A stretch of 64,000 bases of DNA from the NCBI GenBank assembly GCA_900073065.1, contig FJOG01000017.1:124001-188000 (forward strand), read 5' to 3'. Of this stretch, positions 59,184 through 64,000 are shown one piece after another. This DNA comes from Phialocephala subalpina. Its lineage: Eukaryota; Ascomycota; Leotiomycetes; Helotiales; Mollisiaceae. The notes beneath the pieces were generated by a model. The model did no database searches. It had not been told where the DNA came from and worked only from the letters and a program-made list of their open reading frames with translations. The number at the start of each line of letters is the position of its first letter. Within the stretch, counting starts at the first letter, position 1. The translations under genes and the position numbers were made by a program.

Positions 59184-59532
59184 AATAAAAAGTACTTTCG
59201 GGATCTTATAAGTCCGCCTTTCAAATTTAAGGGGTTGCCGAGCAGCATGTGGGGAGCCGCGGCCAATTAGGGACGCTCAATTTCCAATTACTCAGGCGTT
59301 ACGTGGACAGGGCCACCGTTAGGCAGACAGGCCTGCCTACGGAGCGATCAGGCCTTGCCTATGTAATGGTCGCTGAAGGGTGATCGGAGTTCTGGGGTTG
59401 TTGATGTTAGAGAGTTGCTTCTTCCTGGTTAAGAGAGACAAGTCGGAGGTTCCTACTGAGTTTAGCAATTCGTATCAGGGAGGAGATCACACGTGCGTCT
59501 TCCCAAATTCCAATCATTATAGAGAAAAGATA

Positions 59533-59937
59533 ATGGATCCTTTAAATATTCACGAGAATTGTTCAGACTTTGCAGTTGACCAAATGAACATGGTTCAATA
59601 CACTCAGAGTGAAATCATCGCAAGACGACTTAATGTCCTGAAGCGGAAAGAGCTTCATGACTTGAGCTCAAGTACTCGAACACCATCGCAAATTTTCATT
59701 TTGGAAAGATTGTGTTGTGAACATTTTGCGCATTGCGAATATTGGATTAAAGAATATCTGTATCTTCAAGTTTCGAACATCGGGAAGCTTATAGATGTCC
59801 ACGTTGGATCGAGACATTCCAGAACATATCCACATACAGACCAGAGCTTGAAGCTCCGTATTGCCCGACAGCAGGAGCATGTCACAAATGGTCCCACATA
59901 TTGTCTCGAAAGTCGGAACGACCAGGAAAATGTTTGA
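59533..59937 (+). CDS. doubtful ORF of 134 codons
   Basis: An open frame from ATG 59533 (the frame itself is open from 59380). The predicted product (MDPLNIHENCSDFAVDQM...) has no recognisable domain, no signal peptide and several Cys/His residues. It lies in a repeat-rich stretch with no neighbour within 700 bp. It could be a decayed gene or chance. Confidence 0.2.
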   Translation: MDPLNIHENCSDFAVDQMNMVQYTQSEIIARRLNVLKRKELHDLSSSTRTPSQIFILERLCCEHFAHCEYWIKEYLYLQVSNIGKLIDVHVGSRHSRTYPHTDQSLKLRIARQQEHVTNGPTYCLESRNDQENV

Positions 59938-60652
59938 TCCCGTCAACGCAACTTCTCAAGGTTGTGAATTCGGGGGAAACATTGACCGAGCTCGAGCCTC
60001 GTCGCTTAGTAGCGTACTTTCCCACCTGCTCGATTTCAAAGCTTAAGATTTCATCCCGTCATCCGTGAGCTTTGCTCCTACATATTTCTACGGCAGATCT
60101 CCTTGCTGTTCGTCCCATGAATTCCTTCTAGCTGCACTGCCTAGAATTGTCCCAACGGGGCGCCATGATCGCGCCCAAGCGAGACTTCTCGTTCTGAGGT
60201 CTGAGTGCTAAGCTGTCAACAGATGTCAAACACTCACGACTCTTCTCAAGCTCGACAAGCGTTCAGTCCGTCCCAAAGATCAACTTTCTTAACTCCGACC
60301 ACGCCATGGCAATTACCCATCGTCGAAGCTCGATTTGGAAATGATCTTTGAGCCGCATCTCCCATTGGCAGGAAGGTTGGTGCCTTGCGCGTCCGCTAGT
60401 GCGGGGAGAAGCTCTAATTATCGTGCTACTGGGATCGAGCGGTACGAGCTTTGCGGGGTCAACTTGAAAATTTGACAATGATGAGATCACGGTGCTGGAC
60501 GCTTGGATGCAGAGTTCCGGGCTCGGACGGGTAGGAAGCTGGATGGCTGCTGCCGTAACTATAAATTATTCGATTCTTTCCATTTTCGTCTGATGTTTTA
60601 CTTCTAGGTCAGAACAGCTTCTCTCCTTCTTCACAACTCCAGGCGAGACAAG

Positions 60653-62750
60653 ATGAGGTTATCCACGGTGGCAGTCCTTGCCAGCTCTCTCGCAGGTGCT
60701 ACTCCGTTCAATCCGAGACCTTTCGACGAAGTTCTCCAGCGACGACAAGAAACCGCGGCCGGCAACATCTCCTCCCTTCAAGTCGACCTCGGATACTCCA
60801 TCTATGAAGGTTTCTACAACGACACGAACAATGTCAACGAATGGAAAGGTATCCGATATGCAGCCCCTCCAATTGACAGTCTCCGTTGGCAAGCACCACA
60901 TGCTCCTCTTGTCAACCGCAGGAGCGTGATCAATGCCTCTGCCATTCCAGATCAATGCCCGCAGTCTCAAGACAACGTGGGCGATCAGCAAGAGTCAATT
61001 GACCTGGTCAACACCAATGCTGGTTCTGAGGATTGTCTATACCTTAGTGTTTACTCACCGCCGAGTGCTCAAAATCTGCCAGTGTTGGTTTGGATCCACG
61101 GTGGTGGCTATGGTCAAGGAAACGGAAAACAGGATCTCGGCCCTATAATCGCTACCAATAACGGAAGCTTCGTCGGAGTTGCTATTCAGTACCGACTAGG
61201 AGCTTTCGGTTTCTTGTCCTCGGACGAGGTCTACCGCATGGGTGTCGCAAATGCTGGAATTCTAGATCAGACCTTCGCTCTACAGTGGGTCCAGAGTTAT
61301 ATCCATCTGTTTGGAGGCAACGCGTCTCAGGTCACCATCAGCGGTGAATCAGCTGGCGGTGGCTCAGTTATGCTTCAAACAATGGCATATGGTGGAACAC
61401 TGGGCACTTCTTTGTTTTCTAATGTAAGTGTCCAATTCTCGTTGTTGCTCACTGACCAACGGGAAGATAGGCCATTGCAGCATCTCCGTATCTCCCAATG
61501 CAGTACGAATACAATGCTTGGGTTCCAAGTCAGAGTTATTACGCTTTCGCGCAAGCTGCTGGGTGTTTGTCAGGTTATGCGGCAGGAAGCCCAACCAGAA
61601 ACAATACCATCTTCCAGTGTCTCGTTGCCCAGGATACCGCTACTCTCCAGAATGCGAGTGCTGCAATTTCTTCTTCGGGCATGTACGGTACTTGGGGCTT
61701 CCTTCCTGTTACGGACGGTGTCTTCATTCAACAGCTTCCAAGTCAGCAGCTTGCAAAGAAGCAAGTCAATGGTCTGAGAATGCTTGCTGGGGTATGAAGA
61801 CTTCGAACTCAAAATGCCGACAGAGTCGCTGACCACAACAGAACAACGCTCTTGAGGGACCATCGTTTGTCCCTCAGAATATAACGACGGAAGATGACCT
61901 TGTAGCATTCATCCAAAAGACATTCCCATTGTTCACTGAGGATGATGTCTCGAAGGTCCTCCAATATTATCCAGGAACAAATGCATCCGATAGCACAAAT
62001 TCAGTTGACTACGCTACTCTTGGCTACACTGGAGCTACCGCGAACAACGAAAGCTCAGAAGCTACAGGCCAGCAACAGCGAGCAAATGTAAGAATTGATC
62101 TAATTGTCCTAAAAAAAAAATGCTGACATCCGTAGAATATTTATGCTGAAACTACTTTCGTGTGTCCTTCGTATTGGCTTACTGAAGCCTTCACCAACAA
62201 AGGCCGTGAAGCATACAAATACCAATACTCAGTTGCTCCTGCACTACACGGCAATGATGTATCGGGTTACTTTGGTCCGGGCTCGGCGGTGCAAGGACCA
62301 GACTTTGTCCGCGCTTTCATGAGTAGGTCTCTCCCTCTTTTGCATGTTCATCTCATACCTTTCCCAAGACTCAGACAGTAACATTAACTAGCAATCTTTG
62401 GTAATTTCGTGACGCAAAACGACCCCTCGATCTCCGACTCGATCGCGGCGGGCAACATATCCACCACCGCTAACTCTACAACTTCATCCGAATCTTCCAC
62501 CCCAAATCCCATCACCAACTGGCCAGCTTACACGAACGCCAACCCCTACCAGATCAATTTAAATCAGACAGGAGGCCAGGAAGTCAGTATCGTAGGTGTC
62601 AGCTTCGGAGATGAGAACATTAATGTTACGGAGTATAGAGGCCCGGGCCTGATGAACGATTTCTCGTTGGTGAACGCATGGACGTGGGAAGGTGGAAGGG
62701 GAATAAGGTGTGATTTCTGGAGAGCGATGGGAGCATTGGTCCCAGAGTAG
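60653..62750 (+). CDS. secreted type B carboxylesterase/lipase
   Basis: Five exons (60653-61423, 61471-61791, 61842-62087, 62136-62322, 62392-62750) give 627 residues. Alpha/beta-hydrolase, COesterase family: EDCLYLSVYSP, the oxyanion motif VWIHGGGYGQG, nucleophile Ser233 in VTISGESAGGGSVM, and a catalytic His in PALHGNDVSGYFG. The N-terminus is a signal peptide (MRLSTVAVLASSLAGA) followed by a possible Kex2 site (QRRQ, about residues 29-32). Many N-glycosylation sequons (NISS, NTST and similar) fit secretion. The family hydrolyses carboxylic esters, including lipids or lignocellulose-derived and other plant esters; the substrate is not evident. Introns are 47-69 bp and close in phase. Confidence 0.9.
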
Positions 62751-64000
62751 GTCAGAATAAACTAATGTTAGGGAGAGGAGAGATCAAAATTTGGGGAAGT
62801 GATGGTAACACTCACGATGACACGAATATTAATGGCGAGGAACGCATACTAAGGAGAGGCGAGATTAAGTTTTTGGATGTGGTGGTAATACTGACGATAG
62901 CACGAATATTAATGACTTTGGTCTGCGAATGTGAAGGAATCACCTACAATAGTCTGCGATCTTGCTGGAGGAGGGGTTGATGAAATATTCTTGTCTTTGT
63001 CTGTTTTATATTGTTGAAGTAGCGGTACTCCTGTTTCTTCAAGCGAGTGCTTCCACCTTCGATATTCTCCTTCTTTCAACATCTGTATTTGGTTTGAAGT
63101 TCGTTGCGCTTGATGTTTTGGACTCTTCAGATCGCTTTCATGTTCAAGTCCCACTCGACTATCCATGTTTTAGTCTGCTCGTCGATGTTGGGTATGGACA
63201 TTCTTGAGACGCGAGTGTTGCAAGTCGAGTTATGACTTTCGACTGCCGAGCGTCGAGCAGATGCATGAAGGTGTGCATTTGATGGTGTGGTGTCTTGTCT
63301 GTTTCTTGTAGTGGCTACCTTGATGTTGGACATATACGTTGGAGGTAAGAAAGGAGGATGCCATTCAGCCTCATCAGCAGAGCTCATGTCGATTGCAGGA
63401 GTCAAAATCTTCGAAGTCAAGCGACGACTTTGCTACTGCCTGTTCTCAGGCCAGAGGTAGCATAGCTCAGTTGGGAGACTGCAATCAATGTGTGGTGCTG
63501 CTTTGGGCATTGTACTTGTTTAATGTTGGCTTTCCGAGACTGACAATGACTTGCTTCAATGTTGGTCGCACGACATGAACATTCAACCTATGCGTTGCTG
63601 CTACAGAAAAGATCCATTCTTTGCCTTCGATCTCTGGTTCCGAGCCGTGATAGCGTCACTTTTGTCGATTGAATTTTTCAAAAGAGAAAAGGTACGATAC
63701 TTGATCTAAATTGTTGGTTCTTTGCATCTAACATTGCTCGGGAGATTGCCACTTCTCAATCCAATTCAATGGGAACGCCCCAAAGCCATTACCTGATAGC
63801 ATCTAGCAGTCGCTATATTAATCTGCCAAGGAGCTCGCCACGCAGACACATGCCGACCATTGTTCCTTTCTTACTGCACTCTCGGGACGATAGAGCACCT
63901 TGACAGGAGCCGGTCTGACCCTCAATACATCCTGCAACGGCCCGTCGATCGATGCTTCCTGGGGCGTTCCTTCTTCAACAAAGCATCAACCCGTATTCAT
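62751..64000. other. terminal intergenic region
   Basis: About 1.25 kb to the end of the window. It begins with an 80-bp tandem duplication and otherwise has short frames only. A tRNA-like A-box at 63456-63478 has no matching 3' half. Confidence 0.55.
62771..62916. repeat. 80-bp tandem duplication
   Basis: Two copies, 62771-62850 and 62851-62916, with an 80-bp period. Shared blocks include GGAGAGG(A/C)GAGAT(C/T)AA, GGTAA(C/T)ACT and CACGAATATTAATG. Located just 3' of the carboxylesterase stop, so probably in its 3' UTR. Confidence 0.7.

Larger units (their letters stand above)
58556..60652. other. intergenic region with AT-rich element
   Basis: About 2.1 kb. It holds the inverted-repeat element at 59018-59183, CTCGGCTC-type GC-rich repeats just before it (58968-59010), and AGGCAGACAGGCCTGCCT palindrome-like sequence near 59320. 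A possible small ORF is listed separately. Confidence 0.5.

Noticed and set aside
63456..63478. tRNA-like 5' half (TAGCTCAGTTGGGAGA, A-box)
   Set aside because: No B-box (GGTTCGA-type) or closing acceptor stem follows within 150 bases on the same strand, so it is not a complete tRNA.
1..64000. CRISPR arrays, bacterial operons, integrase attachment sites
   Set aside because: Intron-rich genes show a fungal nuclear genome and no regularly spaced direct repeats of CRISPR type were seen.

Overview
The window is nuclear DNA of a filamentous ascomycete (Pezizomycotina). Short GT-AG introns of about 46-60 bp interrupt most genes, and the gene families are typical of moulds: a class II hydrophobin, a DUF7707 GPI-anchored protein, Ish1-repeat and Zn2Cys6 proteins, a secreted tyrosinase and a type B carboxylesterase. 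A helotialean (Leotiomycetes) source is plausible, but nothing in the sequence proves it. There are about 20 protein-coding genes on both strands, no complete tRNA or rRNA gene, and one 475-base assembly gap (50550-51024). All multi-exon models were built by hand from splice sites and family motifs.

Layout. 0-3.6 kb: gene-poor, with old direct repeats. 3.6-5.4 kb: amidoligase-like gene (-) with an in-frame TAG before a long acidic tail. 5.4-7.8 kb: non-coding, degraded repeats. 7.9-8.5 kb: DUF7707 surface protein (-). 10-11.9 kb: MFS transporter (+). 12.7-15.5 kb: two-TM kelch protein (-). 16.3-18.5 kb: eight-repeat Ish1 protein (-) with an 8-nt exon. 19.5-20.1 kb: predicted mitochondrial hydrophilic protein (-). 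20.8-21.2 kb: class II hydrophobin (+). 21.3-34.8 kb: isocitrate-lyase-like gene, Zn2Cys6 regulator, dead Dal5-type permease, DAL81/TamA-like regulator, and a GNAT-allophanate-hydrolase-like fusion. 36.1-37.2 kb: four-TM protein (+) with palindromic elements in two introns. 38.7-41 kb: tyrosinase (+). 42.3-44.7 kb: AtuA/DUF1446 protein (+). 44.8-45.3 kb: small membrane protein (-). 46.9-47.6 kb: interrupted 2EXR-like gene (-). 48-49.3 kb: conserved fungal protein of unknown role (+). 50.5-51.1 kb: gap inside a perfect inverted repeat. 52.9-55 kb: mitochondrial ETF-ubiquinone oxidoreductase (-). 56.4-58.6 kb: 13-exon alanine-rich secreted protein (+). 59 kb: AT-rich element with terminal inverted repeats. 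60.7-62.8 kb: secreted carboxylesterase (+). The rest is non-coding.

Functional themes. The 21-35 kb block groups genes that fit nitrogen or ureide catabolism: a relic of an allantoate-type permease, a regulator resembling DAL81/TamA with four GATAA sites upstream, an allophanate-hydrolase-like amidase joined to an acetyltransferase domain, and an enzyme of the isocitrate lyase family that has lost its catalytic cysteine motif. The cluster idea is inference. The most unusual observations are that enzyme, the GNAT-amidase fusion, the microexons, the intron-borne palindromic elements, the in-frame stops followed by coding-like sequence, and the inverted repeat around the gap.
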